From: CAYVTV01 sp964563105
Lineage (GTDB): Bacteria > Bacteroidota > Bacteroidia > Bacteroidales > GCA-2748055
Assembly (NCBI GenBank): GCA_964563105.1
Contig: CAZLXM010000004.1
Coordinates: 11,834 to 75,833, forward strand
Direction: 5' to 3'
Length of the DNA stretch: 64,000 nucleotides
Part shown: positions 46,916 to 56,145 of the stretch, in pieces
Numbering within the stretch: position 1 is the first letter of the stretch
Layout of the letters: every line of letters starts with the position of its first letter
Program-made: the position numbers and the translations under genes
The notes under the pieces: generated by a model
The model's database searches: none
What the model saw: only the letters and a program-made list of their open reading frames with translations
What the model was told of the DNA's origin: nothing

Positions 46916-47404
46916 GATTAAATATTGTTGAATGAATCCTCAACTCTTATGAAATCTCCATGTACGTCAGTGAAAAAGATGAAGAAGCTGAAAGCAGGTT
47001 ATTGGCAGGCTCAACTTTCAAAAGCAGGCTATATGAAGGTTTCATTAGAAAATATGAATTAATAATGGAATAACAAATTTACTTTCTGATAAAACTCCCG
47101 GTACTATCGTTCACAACAAGAAAGTGAAAATAATTGGGGGTTCAATCAGAACAATGTAATTAACAATGATATTAACAAAAATCTTTTCTGATGAAGACGG
47201 GTAAAAAAATAATTAATCATTGACCAATAATTATTAGCGGATATATAAATATACTGGTAAAAGAATGAGAATATTCATCAGAAATAAATTATGTTAAATC
47301 AATGGAATAATTATTTAAATAAATATGTTTCATAAATTAAAGTAGAATAAAGGTTAAAAACTAAGTGCTGAAAATATTTAAATTATTCTCTTTCCCTCCT
47401 GGTT

Positions 47405-47430
47405 GTGATCCTGCTTTTTGGCAGGGTCAC
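47405..47430 (+). promoter_or_regulatory. Strong hairpin ahead of the type B sorting-domain gene
   Basis: GTGATCCTGC (47405-47414) pairs with GCAGGGTCAC (47421-47430) over 10 bp with one G-U and a 6-base loop. It lies 50 bases before the ATG at 47480 and has no T-run on either strand, so it is more likely a leader element or attenuator than a terminator. The frame that starts at GTG 47405 begins inside it, which argues for the ATG at 47480. Confidence 0.5.
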
Positions 47431-47479
47431 TATCCCGGATGGAAAAAGAGGATTCAGCCACGAGAATAATGTAAATGTA

Positions 47480-48481
47480 ATGAGATATTACAACTACATA
47501 TGGTTTATACTGATCCTGGCAGGATTATCTTTCAATTCTCCCGCCCAATATATTACTATTGTATGTCCGGGAGATACCGGATCCATTTTGAAGGTAAAAG
47601 GATCGGAAGGATCAACCTTTGTATGGACAGTGAAAGGAGGTACAATTATCCAAAATTATAATGACTCGGTAAAAGTTAACTGGGGTCACAATGCAGGTGA
47701 ATTTGAAATAACTGTACAGGAATTCTCAAAATATAATTGCCCTGCCATTCCGGTATCCGGTTTAGTACTGGTATCTGCCCCGGCCTTTAATCTTGGTGCT
47801 GATCTGGACCTTTGTCATGGAGATTCAATTACAATTCTGGCCCCGGATAATTATTTTTCCTATTTATGGCATAATGGAAGTACAGGACTGTCATATACGG
47901 CATATACCCAGGAAAGAGTAATCCTGGAAGTCACTGATGAATATGGATGTAAACGATCAGATGATCTATATGTTACCTTACGTCCGCTGCCGGTAATAAA
48001 TCTTGCTGATGAAGCGATAATTTGCGGAAATGAATCACTGATCCTGGATGCAGGTGGAGATGGTATTTTCTTCAAATGGTCAACAGGTGAAAATACAAGA
48101 GAAATAACTGTATATGAAGGAGAAAAAACTATCTGGGTTATTGTAAAAGATGCTTATGATTGTGAAAACTCAGATACAATACAAATCCTTGCCTGTTCCA
48201 GCAATATATATTTTAAGGATATGCCAACCGCATTCACCCCGAATGATGATGGAGTAAATGATGTATGGAGGATACCTCAACTTCAGGCCTTTCCTGAATC
48301 AGTTGTGGAAATTTTTGATCGTTGGGGAAACCTTCTCTTCCGTTCCGCACCAGGTTATCCAAATCCCTGGGATGGTACTTATAAAGGAAAAAGAATGCCC
48401 ATGGATTCATATTATTTTGTTATTATCTTAAATAGTGATGGCATGGACCCAATAACTGGTACAGTAACATTAATAAGATGA
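47480..48481 (+). CDS. Exported protein with T9SS type B (gliding-motility-associated) C-terminal sorting domain
   Basis: 333 residues from the ATG at 47480, chosen because a signal peptide (YYNYIWFILILAGLSFNSPAQ) follows at once; an upstream GTG at 47405 would add 25 residues and lies in a hairpin. Residues about 25-110 are a PKD-like domain (CPGDTGSILKVKGSEGSTF region). Two short Ig-like parts follow (SYLWHNGSTG, CKRSDDLYV; FFKWSTGEN, DCENSDTI). The last 90 residues are a type B sorting domain: MPTAFTPNDDGVNDVW, FDRWGNLLF, NPWDGTYKGKRMP, DSYYFVI, ending TGTVTLIR. Such domains direct T9SS export and are usually linked to a PorP/SprF protein, which is the next gene. Confidence 0.9.
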   Translation: MRYYNYIWFILILAGLSFNSPAQYITIVCPGDTGSILKVKGSEGSTFVWTVKGGTIIQNYNDSVKVNWGHNAGEFEITVQEFSKYNCPAIPVSGLVLVSAPAFNLGADLDLCHGDSITILAPDNYFSYLWHNGSTGLSYTAYTQERVILEVTDEYGCKRSDDLYVTLRPLPVINLADEAIICGNESLILDAGGDGIFFKWSTGENTREITVYEGEKTIWVIVKDAYDCENSDTIQILACSSNIYFKDMPTAFTPNDDGVNDVWRIPQLQAFPESVVEIFDRWGNLLFRSAPGYPNPWDGTYKGKRMPMDSYYFVIILNSDGMDPITGTVTLIR

Positions 48482-49503
48482 CACATTCATTCAAATATTC
48501 AGCAAATAAACTGCATTTGACAGGGTATCTGGTTTTAATTAAACTTTGGATTATCTTGTTGGCGGCTTCTTTTCATTTAAATTTATTTGCACAACAGGTG
48601 CCATTATACAGCCAGTATATGATGAATGGTTTCCTTTTAAATCCTGCTGTCGCCGGAAGTGAAGGTTACACTGCTATCAATCTTATATCAAGGCAGCAGT
48701 GGCTTGGATTGAAAAATGCCCCGTCCACACATGCCCTGAGTGCTCAGACAAGGATAATGAAGGATGCTTATGTTTCAAGGAGCTCTTCTGTTAAAAGAAG
48801 GCAACGACTAAGTTCAAGGAGTGGTAAAGTAGGATTGGGGGGATATATATTTACTGACCGAAATGGGCCGGTTCTAAGAAATGGTCTACAATTATCTTAT
48901 GCATACCATATAAGGATGCAACAACAACAGTTATCTTTTGGATTATCAGGTATTTTTTACCAGTTCTCCCTTGATAAAGAAAAAATAAGATTCGAAGAAG
49001 AGGATTTATTTTATGAACATGCAAACAAAACTATATTTATTCCGGATGCAAATACCGGTGTCTATTATTCCGGTCCTGATTTTTTTGCCGGATTTTCTGC
49101 CAGCCAGCTCCTTGAATCGGGGATACGATTTGGTGATAAAGGTTATGCCGAATATAAAATGAAAAGATATTATTATTTAACTGCAGGATACGATTTTGCA
49201 ATCAATGAGTATCTTACACTGGCTCCTTCCTTTCTGTTAAAAACAAATGATAATTTTTTATGGCAAACTGATATTAGTACCAAGCTAATTTTTAATGACG
49301 AATATTGGGGAGGAATTTCATATCGTACAGGCCGTTCATTGATTTTTATGGGAGGAATAAAAATAGATAAATATATATTCGGGTATTCTTTCGATTATAC
49401 ACTTAGCAGTATCATGAAACATAGTTATGGTTCACATGAATTTATCGCAGCATTACTCCTGGGGGACAACACCAGGAAATATAGATGGCTTAACAGATAT
49501 TAA
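48478..49503 (+). CDS. PorP/SprF-family T9SS outer-membrane protein
   Basis: 341 residues; the start overlaps the stop of the previous gene as ATGA, so the two are translationally coupled. A signal peptide (IILLAASFHLNLFAQ) precedes the hallmark PLYSQYMMNGFLLNPAVAGSEG. The rest is a 14-strand-type barrel (GKVGLGGYIFTDRNGPV, DANTGVYYSG). PorP/SprF proteins bind the type B sorting domains of secreted partners and hold them at the outer membrane. The coupling points to the previous protein as its partner. The giant and the small protein upstream would then be tethered through it. Confidence 0.93.
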   Translation: MTHSFKYSANKLHLTGYLVLIKLWIILLAASFHLNLFAQQVPLYSQYMMNGFLLNPAVAGSEGYTAINLISRQQWLGLKNAPSTHALSAQTRIMKDAYVSRSSSVKRRQRLSSRSGKVGLGGYIFTDRNGPVLRNGLQLSYAYHIRMQQQQLSFGLSGIFYQFSLDKEKIRFEEEDLFYEHANKTIFIPDANTGVYYSGPDFFAGFSASQLLESGIRFGDKGYAEYKMKRYYYLTAGYDFAINEYLTLAPSFLLKTNDNFLWQTDISTKLIFNDEYWGGISYRTGRSLIFMGGIKIDKYIFGYSFDYTLSSIMKHSYGSHEFIAALLLGDNTRKYRWLNRY

Positions 49504-49587
49504 AAAATTTATAAATTATCTGAAAAAAGCTGAAATACGGTTTCGAAAATATAAAAATCTGATTTCCCCGGATAAAAAAAACCCTTA

Positions 49588-50547
49588 TCAGGCTTTGATT
49601 GTTTTATAATTTTTAAACTCGCCAAGACGGATATTAAAAAACAAATTTTTTTCTATCCATGAAATAATCCGATATTTTAACTTGTCATGCTTATTCTTAA
49701 GCGGATTTAAAGTTCCTGCCGTGCCATTAAACCTTAACTGATCCTTCCAATTGAACTTGTCAATCCATTCCTTCATAACAGCAGGATGTGTACCGGTAAA
49801 TAAAGGTATACGTGATAAATTTCCATAATCATAAAGATTCTCATATAGTCTTGCTTTGTCCTGCTTTTTCACATTCTCCTGCCCATGGTGATTGATCCTG
49901 AAGGCTCTTATTTTATTACTCATAATATCAGGGGGCCTCACCCAGCCATAATGATAAATATATGCATCGATTTCAGCAACTTTCAATTTAAAGGTACCTT
50001 CCTGCTGACGGTAATTTATCCCGTCAAAATCCGGGATACGCCTGAAAGACTGGGCTGATTCCCATGAGTGTATTTCCGGGTCATTACGAATAATACGTAT
50101 TTCCTTCCTGTACCAGCAATGGCTGTCCTGATAATGGTCATAATCGCCCCAAAAATGCCGGTATTTAAAAAGTATGCCTTCTACATCCTTGTTATCCAAT
50201 AACTCCTGACAACGCTTGTTTATAAGGGGCAGGTATTTTTCATGAATAACTTCATCTGATTGAAGATATAAAAGCCAGTCGCCTTTACAATGACTTTTTG
50301 CAATATCCGTCTGACGGGCATGTTCCATACCCCGCGGATACTTAACAATATCCCACAAAGTATCAATAATCTTTATTTTATCTGAGCCAATACTCTCAAT
50401 TTCTTCCCGGGTTTTATCGTCTTCATCACAATCTCCCAGAGCAACAACAAACTCATCCACAATAGGCAATACCGATAAAATAGCCTGTTTTAAAGGATAG
50501 TATAATTTGTTGGCATTTTTTGCCATGGAAAAACCACTGATTCTCAT
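49588..50547 (-). CDS. Family 2 glycosyltransferase-like protein
   Basis: 319 residues. The N-terminal half is a GT-A fold: an opening GFSMAKNANKLYYPLKQAI, a region VDEFVVALGDCDEDDKT, and the acceptor region WLLYLQSDEVIHEKY with the D-x-D-like SDE. Further YRHFWGDYD and HHYGWVRPP-like motifs fit the family. It transfers a sugar to an unknown acceptor, perhaps in surface glycan building. It starts 15 bases after the ABC exporter gene ends and is probably co-transcribed with it, so the exporter may handle the glycolipid product. Confidence 0.75.
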   Translation of the reverse strand: MRISGFSMAKNANKLYYPLKQAILSVLPIVDEFVVALGDCDEDDKTREEIESIGSDKIKIIDTLWDIVKYPRGMEHARQTDIAKSHCKGDWLLYLQSDEVIHEKYLPLINKRCQELLDNKDVEGILFKYRHFWGDYDHYQDSHCWYRKEIRIIRNDPEIHSWESAQSFRRIPDFDGINYRQQEGTFKLKVAEIDAYIYHYGWVRPPDIMSNKIRAFRINHHGQENVKKQDKARLYENLYDYGNLSRIPLFTGTHPAVMKEWIDKFNWKDQLRFNGTAGTLNPLKNKHDKLKYRIISWIEKNLFFNIRLGEFKNYKTIKA

Positions 50548-50562
50548 TATTTACACCTAAAA

Positions 50563-52383
50563 TTAAAACATTTGAAGTTTGTGAAGCCGGCTGTACATTC
50601 CGCTTTCAATTTCAATCAGCTCATCATGCCGCCCCGATTCAACAATCCCGCCTTCTTCAAGAACAATTATCCTGTCAGCATATTTAACTGTCGATAAACG
50701 ATGAGCAATTACAAGAGAAGTACGGTTCTTCATCAGATTTAATATTGCTTCCTGTACCAGTCTCTCTGATTCAGTGTCTAAAGATGAAGTTGCCTCATCA
50801 AGAATTAAAATAGGCGGATTTTTCAATACAGCCCTGGCAATACTGACCCTTTGTCTCTGACCACCCGATAATTTACTTCCTCCTTCTCCTACATTTGTAT
50901 AATAACCCAAAGGTGTCTCCATAATAAAATCATGTGCATTTGCCACTTTCGCTGCGGCTATAACATCTTCTTCCCTGGCATTTAAAACTCCAAAAGCTAT
51001 ATTGTTAAAAAAAGTATCATTAAAAAGAATAGATTGCTGGCTCACTATACCCATAAGTTTCCTAAGATCATGTAATTTGATGTCCCTGACAGAGATCCCG
51101 TCAATGAGTATGTCCCCCTCAGAAGCATCTATAAACCTGGGAATAAGATCAACAAGTGTGGACTTTCCGGCCCCTGATCTGCCAACTATAGCAATGGTCT
51201 GACCTTTAAATATTTGTAAATTTATATCCTTAAGTACCGGTTCCTGTCCATAAGAAAAAGACACATTATGGAAAATAATTTCTTTTTTAAATTCGCTAAC
51301 GGTAATTGCGTCTTCTTTTTCCTTTATTATAATATCAGCATCCATAATCTGGTCTATCCTGTCAATGGATGCAAGACCTTTAAGTACATTATAATATGCA
51401 GTAGTAACAGATTTTGCGGGATTTATTATCTGAGAAAAAATAACCAGATAAGTGATCAACACAGATGAAGAAAGGGAACCATGTTGCCCGAGAACCATTG
51501 CTCCTCCAAACCATAAAACCGTAACTAATACAAAAACTCCTAAAAATTCACTTAATGGACTGGCAAGTTGTTGTTTGCGGTAAACTCTTTCAGTTAACCT
51601 TGTAAATAAAAGATTCGTATTTTCAAATCTTTTAGTCATTTTTTCCTCTGCATTAAAAGCTTTAATAATTCTTAAACCTCCAAGAGTCTCTTCAAATACT
51701 GACATAATCAGGCCAAGTTTTTGCTGCCCTTTTAACGAACTGCTCCGGAGGGTCTTTCCAATCCGCCCTATTATGTAACCACTAACAGGAAGAAGTATGA
51801 TTACAAAAAGAGTGAGTTTTATGCTCATATAAAATAAAGATCCCAGGTATATAATTATAAGAATTGGATCACGAAAGATCATTTCAAGGGACCTGACAAC
51901 TGACACTTCTATCTCCTGAACATCCTGGGCCATCCTTGACATAATATCTCCCTTCTTTTCTTCAGTAAAATATCCTAAAGGCAATTCCAGAACTTTCTTA
52001 TATACTTTATTACGAATATCTTTTACCACACCTGTTCGAAGGGGGATCATAAAAAATTTCGATAAATAAAGAAATAAATTTTTAAGGAGTGTGGTAATAA
52101 CAACAATAAGGCCGACAAAAAACAAGGCATTAACCTTTCCTTTATAAATGATTATCCAGCTTAAATAATAATTAAAATTATGGATAATAGAATTGGCATT
52201 AAGTGCAAAAGGTATCGGTTCTGTTATAAGATCAGATTGCCCAAATAGAACATTAAGAAAAGGGGCAACCATTGCCAGGCTAAACAAAGAAAATATAGAA
52301 GATAATATCACAAATCCAATGCTTGCAGCCGCTTCCCATTTATAGGGCAATATATATCTGAAAATCCTGTAAATACTCTTCAT
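50563..52383 (-). CDS. ABC exporter (MsbA-like half transporter)
   Basis: 606 residues: an N-terminal membrane domain with six hydrophobic segments (residues about 20-340) and a C-terminal ATPase. Walker A is GRSGAGKST, the signature is LSGGQRQRVSIARAV, Walker B is ILILDEATSSLDTESE and the H-loop IAHRLSTVKYADR. MsbA-like proteins flip lipid A or other lipids across the inner membrane. The 15-base gap to the glycosyltransferase suggests a linked lipid-glycan role, but a peptide or drug substrate cannot be excluded. Confidence 0.93.
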   Translation of the reverse strand: MKSIYRIFRYILPYKWEAAASIGFVILSSIFSLFSLAMVAPFLNVLFGQSDLITEPIPFALNANSIIHNFNYYLSWIIIYKGKVNALFFVGLIVVITTLLKNLFLYLSKFFMIPLRTGVVKDIRNKVYKKVLELPLGYFTEEKKGDIMSRMAQDVQEIEVSVVRSLEMIFRDPILIIIYLGSLFYMSIKLTLFVIILLPVSGYIIGRIGKTLRSSSLKGQQKLGLIMSVFEETLGGLRIIKAFNAEEKMTKRFENTNLLFTRLTERVYRKQQLASPLSEFLGVFVLVTVLWFGGAMVLGQHGSLSSSVLITYLVIFSQIINPAKSVTTAYYNVLKGLASIDRIDQIMDADIIIKEKEDAITVSEFKKEIIFHNVSFSYGQEPVLKDINLQIFKGQTIAIVGRSGAGKSTLVDLIPRFIDASEGDILIDGISVRDIKLHDLRKLMGIVSQQSILFNDTFFNNIAFGVLNAREEDVIAAAKVANAHDFIMETPLGYYTNVGEGGSKLSGGQRQRVSIARAVLKNPPILILDEATSSLDTESERLVQEAILNLMKNRTSLVIAHRLSTVKYADRIIVLEEGGIVESGRHDELIEIESGMYSRLHKLQMF

Positions 52384-52444
52384 TAAATTTCTTCAAATAA
52401 TTCGGGATTACAAACTTAATTATTAAACGTAAAAAAGTACATTA

Positions 52445-53788
52445 TTATATTCCGGTATAATTTTGGGGTGAAATATTTTTAAGTTCGGCCTTAACCTTAT
52501 CCGAAATATTAAGTGTTTCAATAAACTCATGAATTAATGCCTTTGTTACAGGCTTATTCTGTCTCGTCAATGATTTTAAAGCCTCATATGGCCCCGGATG
52601 TCCTTCCCTGCGCAAGATAGTCTGAATTGCCTCAGCCACTACTACCCAGTTATTTTCCAGGTCATCTTCGATTTTAGCTTTATTCAGTATCAATTTGTCA
52701 AGGCCCTTTAGTATTGATTTGAGCGAGATAATAGTATGGGCCATCGGAACACCAATATTCCTCAAAACTGTTGAATCACTAAGGTCTCTTTGAAGGCGCG
52801 AAACAGGAAGTTTTTCCGACATAAAACTGAAAACAGCGTTAGCCATACCCAGATTTCCTTCAGCATTTTCAAAATCAATAGGATTTATTTTGTGGGGCAT
52901 GGTAGATGAACCTGTTTCAACTTCACTAATTTTCTGATGAAAATATTCCATAGAAATATACATCCATACATCCCGGCATAAATCAATCAGAATATTATTA
53001 ATTCGTGATAAATTATCCATTAAAGCAGAAATATTGTCATAATGTTCAATCTGCGTGGTTATCTGAGTCCTGGATAACCCCAGTACCTTATTCACAAAAT
53101 CATCAGCAAACTGTATCCAGTTTATCCGGGGATAAGCTGCAACGTGAGCATTAAAATTCCCCACAGCACCTCCAAATTTTGCAGACCATGGAATACTAAG
53201 CAACATTTCCTTCTGAACTTTAAGACGTTCCGAAAAAACTAAAAATTCCTTCCCTACCCTCGTTGGTGAAGCAGGTTGGCCGTGAGTCCTTGCCAGCATC
53301 GGAATTTCTTTCCATTCATCAGCCAGTTTATCGATTTTATTGATAAGAGTTTCCAATTGTTCAGAATAAACCTCTTTTAAAAAGTCTCTCACAAGAGCTG
53401 GTATTGCTGTATTATTTATATCCTGTGATGTTAGTCCGAAATGAAGAAATTCCTTATACTCAGATAAGCCAAATTCATCAAACTTATTTTTCAAATAATA
53501 CTCAACCGCTTTAACATCATGATTTGTCTTTTTTTCTATTTCTTTTACGTTTTTTGCATCTTCCAGTTTAAAATTTTTATATATACCCCGCAAAATATCA
53601 ATTTTAGCCAATTGTTCAGCACTTAGGTGAAAAATTCCGGCTTTATACAAGGCAATAAAATATTCTGTTTCAACCCAAACTCTATATCGAATTAAGCCGA
53701 ATTCTGAAAAATAGGAAGCAAGTTTATCTGTCTGATTATGGTATCGACCATCAATCGGTGATATAGCGGTTAATGGATTTAAGCCCAT
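52445..53788 (-). CDS. purB: Adenylosuccinate lyase
   Basis: 447 residues, matching the E. coli-type PurB by recall (LTAISPIDGRY, NHDVKAVEYYLK, HFGLTSQDINNTA, RTHGQPASPT, QRDLSDSTVLRN). The fumarase/lyase signature GSSTMPHKINPIDFENAEG is intact, with the catalytic Ser region. It removes fumarate from succinyl-AICAR and adenylosuccinate in purine synthesis. The ATG at 53788 is the first and gives the usual N-terminus. No other pur genes are near. Confidence 0.97.
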   Translation of the reverse strand: MGLNPLTAISPIDGRYHNQTDKLASYFSEFGLIRYRVWVETEYFIALYKAGIFHLSAEQLAKIDILRGIYKNFKLEDAKNVKEIEKKTNHDVKAVEYYLKNKFDEFGLSEYKEFLHFGLTSQDINNTAIPALVRDFLKEVYSEQLETLINKIDKLADEWKEIPMLARTHGQPASPTRVGKEFLVFSERLKVQKEMLLSIPWSAKFGGAVGNFNAHVAAYPRINWIQFADDFVNKVLGLSRTQITTQIEHYDNISALMDNLSRINNILIDLCRDVWMYISMEYFHQKISEVETGSSTMPHKINPIDFENAEGNLGMANAVFSFMSEKLPVSRLQRDLSDSTVLRNIGVPMAHTIISLKSILKGLDKLILNKAKIEDDLENNWVVVAEAIQTILRREGHPGPYEALKSLTRQNKPVTKALIHEFIETLNISDKVKAELKNISPQNYTGI

Positions 53789-54136
53789 ACATTGGTATAT
53801 TAAAATGTATAAAGATAAAAGATTTTTTTGAAAATTTTAGCCGGCATTATGTTCTTCTGTCATTAAACAGTCTGATTCAGAAAAGTAAAGACCTTAAGCC
53901 GGATTTATCATCTCATAATTAAATTCAGGACAACCAGGTATTTAATTTGAATTTATGCTTAAATTTACATGCTTATTATTTTAATTGATCATTTTAAACG
54001 ATTTGAGAGACAAGGTTCATTTATAAAATAAAAGTAATTTTTCTGAAATAAACCGGAAAATGAATAATTTTAATACAGGGACCAGGAATAATAAACTTAA
54101 ATATAGCCTGTTCTTCTAAAATTTAATTATGAGATA
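53789..54136. other. Divergent intergenic region
   Basis: About 350 AT-rich bases between purB and the NfeD gene. I saw no RNA, repeat or exact TAnnTTTG box. Confidence 0.4.
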
Positions 54137-55558
54137 ATGAATAATTTTTTGTTAAAAATAATATCTTTTGCACTTCTGTTTAAGCTGCCTTTCATGGTCA
54201 ATACTCAGGAAAACTACAACATTGAACATGAAGAAAATCTTGTTTATACATTTGAAATAAAAGAACAAATTGCCCAGCCAATATGGAGAATCACTAAGAA
54301 AGCCATGGACGCTGCTGAGTCTTTAAATGTAAAATATATTATAATTCAGATGAATACCTACGGCGGTCTGGTTGACATGGCTGATTCCATAAGAACCAGG
54401 GTTCTCAACAGTAAAATACCCGTTTATGTATTTATTGATGATAACGCAGCATCTGCAGGCGCCTTGATTGCGATAGCATGTAAAAGAATTTATATGAAAC
54501 CGGGCGGAAAAATAGGTGCAGCTACAGTTGTTAATCAAACAGGTGATGTTGTTCCGGATAAATTCCAGTCATATATGAGGGCTACCATGCGTGCTACAGC
54601 TGAAGCACATGGAAAGGATACAATTATTACCGGAAATGACACTGTATATAAATGGAAGAGGGATCCAAAAATTGCAGAAGCAATGGTTGATCCTGCAGTG
54701 GCTATTCCCGGAATAATAGACACAGGTAAAGTACTCACTTTTACAGCCGAAGAAGCACTACAAAATAATTTTTGTGAAGGGCTTACCTCTAATTTTGAGG
54801 AAGTATTGAAACAAGCAGGTATTGATAATTATAAAATCATTGAATTTAAACCTACAACAATTGACAAGATCATTAGTTTCCTGTTAAATCCCCTGATACA
54901 TGGACTTCTTATAATGATAATAATAGGAGGTATATATTTTGAACTGCAAACCCCGGGAATCGGTTTTCCCTTTGCTGCAGCTTTAACTGCTGCAATACTT
55001 TATTTTGCCCCTCTTTATCTTGAAGGTATTGCCCAAAATTGGGAATTAGCTGTTTTTATAGTTGGGATTATACTCCTGCTTGTCGAAATTTTTGCAATTC
55101 CCGGATTTGGAATAATTGGGATAAGTGGTATTGCAATGATCGTTATTGGTCTTACTCTTGCAATGGTTGATAATGTAGTTTTTAACTCAGGCGATATCAC
55201 ATTGATACTCAATACTGTTTTTGGCGCATTCTTTATTGTAATAGTATCAATGTTTATCTCACTCATTGCCTCAATCTATTTCGGAAAACAGTTAATTACA
55301 TCAGGATTGTTCCCGCATATTGCCTTAAAAGATACACAAAAAATGTCTGAAGGCTTTATTGGAGTTGACGACTCTTTTATAAAATTAGTTGGAAAAGAGG
55401 GGATTGCTTATACCATTCTTCGTCCTTCAGGAAAAATAATGGTGGATCAGGAAATATACGATGCAAAATCGGAATATGGCCTGATTGATAAGGGAGAAAA
55501 AGTAAAAATAACCAGATATGAAACAGGACAACTTTATGTTGTCAGAGACTCTGATTAA
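54137..55558 (+). CDS. nfeD: NfeD-family membrane-anchored serine protease (ClpP-fold) with C-terminal OB domain
   Basis: 473 residues. A signal-anchor is at 5-22. The ClpP/SppA-like domain (about 30-250) has MNTYGGLVDMADSIR and DNAASAGALIAIACKRIYM, with the candidate nucleophile Ser in AASAG. Four or five hydrophobic segments follow (about 255-410: PLIHGLLIMIIIGGIYFE, AALTAAILYFAPLY, AVFIVGIILLLVEIFA, GIAMIVIGLTLAMV, FIVIVSMFISLIAS). A C-terminal OB-fold NfeD domain (GKEGIAYTILRPSGKIMV) closes the protein. NfeD proteins act with stomatins in membrane quality control. By eye, the residue aligned with the archaeal catalytic Lys138 reads Arg (RATAEAHG), which I cannot verify. Confidence 0.9.
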   Translation: MNNFLLKIISFALLFKLPFMVNTQENYNIEHEENLVYTFEIKEQIAQPIWRITKKAMDAAESLNVKYIIIQMNTYGGLVDMADSIRTRVLNSKIPVYVFIDDNAASAGALIAIACKRIYMKPGGKIGAATVVNQTGDVVPDKFQSYMRATMRATAEAHGKDTIITGNDTVYKWKRDPKIAEAMVDPAVAIPGIIDTGKVLTFTAEEALQNNFCEGLTSNFEEVLKQAGIDNYKIIEFKPTTIDKIISFLLNPLIHGLLIMIIIGGIYFELQTPGIGFPFAAALTAAILYFAPLYLEGIAQNWELAVFIVGIILLLVEIFAIPGFGIIGISGIAMIVIGLTLAMVDNVVFNSGDITLILNTVFGAFFIVIVSMFISLIASIYFGKQLITSGLFPHIALKDTQKMSEGFIGVDDSFIKLVGKEGIAYTILRPSGKIMVDQEIYDAKSEYGLIDKGEKVKITRYETGQLYVVRDSD

Positions 55559-55649
55559 TCAGAGAAATAATTAATCAAAAGGTGAGATTTGTAAAACCAA
55601 ACAATATTCAAATTATTACAGAAGGAACACTAAATAAAAGATTTTGAAT

Positions 55650-56096
55650 ATGATCGTTCAGGGCTGTTTTCAAATCAGGGATTATGAAAAAAAAGATTTT
55701 AAAAGTCTTCTTAAACTCTGGAAAGATACAGGCATATTTAATCCGGAAAGACAGGATGATGAGAAAAGTATTGAGAGATGCAACAATTTTGGGGGAAAAC
55801 TGCTGGTTATGATTGATTTAAATAATGATCAAATCATTGGTTCATCATGGATGACAGTTGATGGAAGAAGGTTATACCTTCATCATTTTTGTATTTTACC
55901 CGAATATCAGGGTAAAAACCTTGGAGAATCTCTTGGATACGCTTCCCTAAATTTTATTAAAGAAACTGGTTATCAGGCGAAGCTGGAGGTACACAAAAAC
56001 AATATCCCTGCAAAAAATTTATATGAAAAACTCGGTTTTATTAGTTACAGTGATTATGATATTTATATGATAAGAAATTCGGCAGGAAGAAAATAA
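55650..56096 (+). CDS. GNAT-family N-acetyltransferase
   Basis: 148 residues from the ATG at 55650 (an in-frame TTG is at 55644). Motif A is visible as HHFCILPEYQGKNLGESLGYA, with the acetyl-CoA loop QGKNLG, and motif B as LEVHKNNIPAKNLYEKLGFISY. No signal peptide. It should acetylate a small molecule or protein amine; the target is unknown. It lies between nfeD and pyk on the same strand, and could be co-transcribed with either, but spacing (91 and 49 bases) does not decide. Confidence 0.88.
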   Translation: MIVQGCFQIRDYEKKDFKSLLKLWKDTGIFNPERQDDEKSIERCNNFGGKLLVMIDLNNDQIIGSSWMTVDGRRLYLHHFCILPEYQGKNLGESLGYASLNFIKETGYQAKLEVHKNNIPAKNLYEKLGFISYSDYDIYMIRNSAGRK

Positions 56097-56145
56097 ATTA
56101 GCACATTAATTTTTAAAAAATATAACCATATTCATTAAGAAAATT

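Larger units (their letters stand above)
46795..47479. other. Long gap inside the T9SS cluster
   Basis: About 680 bases with no credible gene. It holds an 11-bp inverted repeat (46835-46845/46905-46915), a 37-codon frame (46960-47073) with no match, a copy of a 32-base motif also found at 8926, and a strong hairpin (47405-47430). Some of it may be leader sequence for the next two genes, which would then be expressed apart from the two upstream. Confidence 0.6.

Noticed and set aside
46960..47073. 37-codon frame in the T9SS gap
   Set aside because: Too short, no match I know and no ribosome site; kept only as part of the gap description.
54137..55558. Loss of the catalytic Lys in NfeD as a real finding
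   Set aside because: The eye alignment with the archaeal enzyme is uncertain and Arg at this place may be normal in bacterial members.
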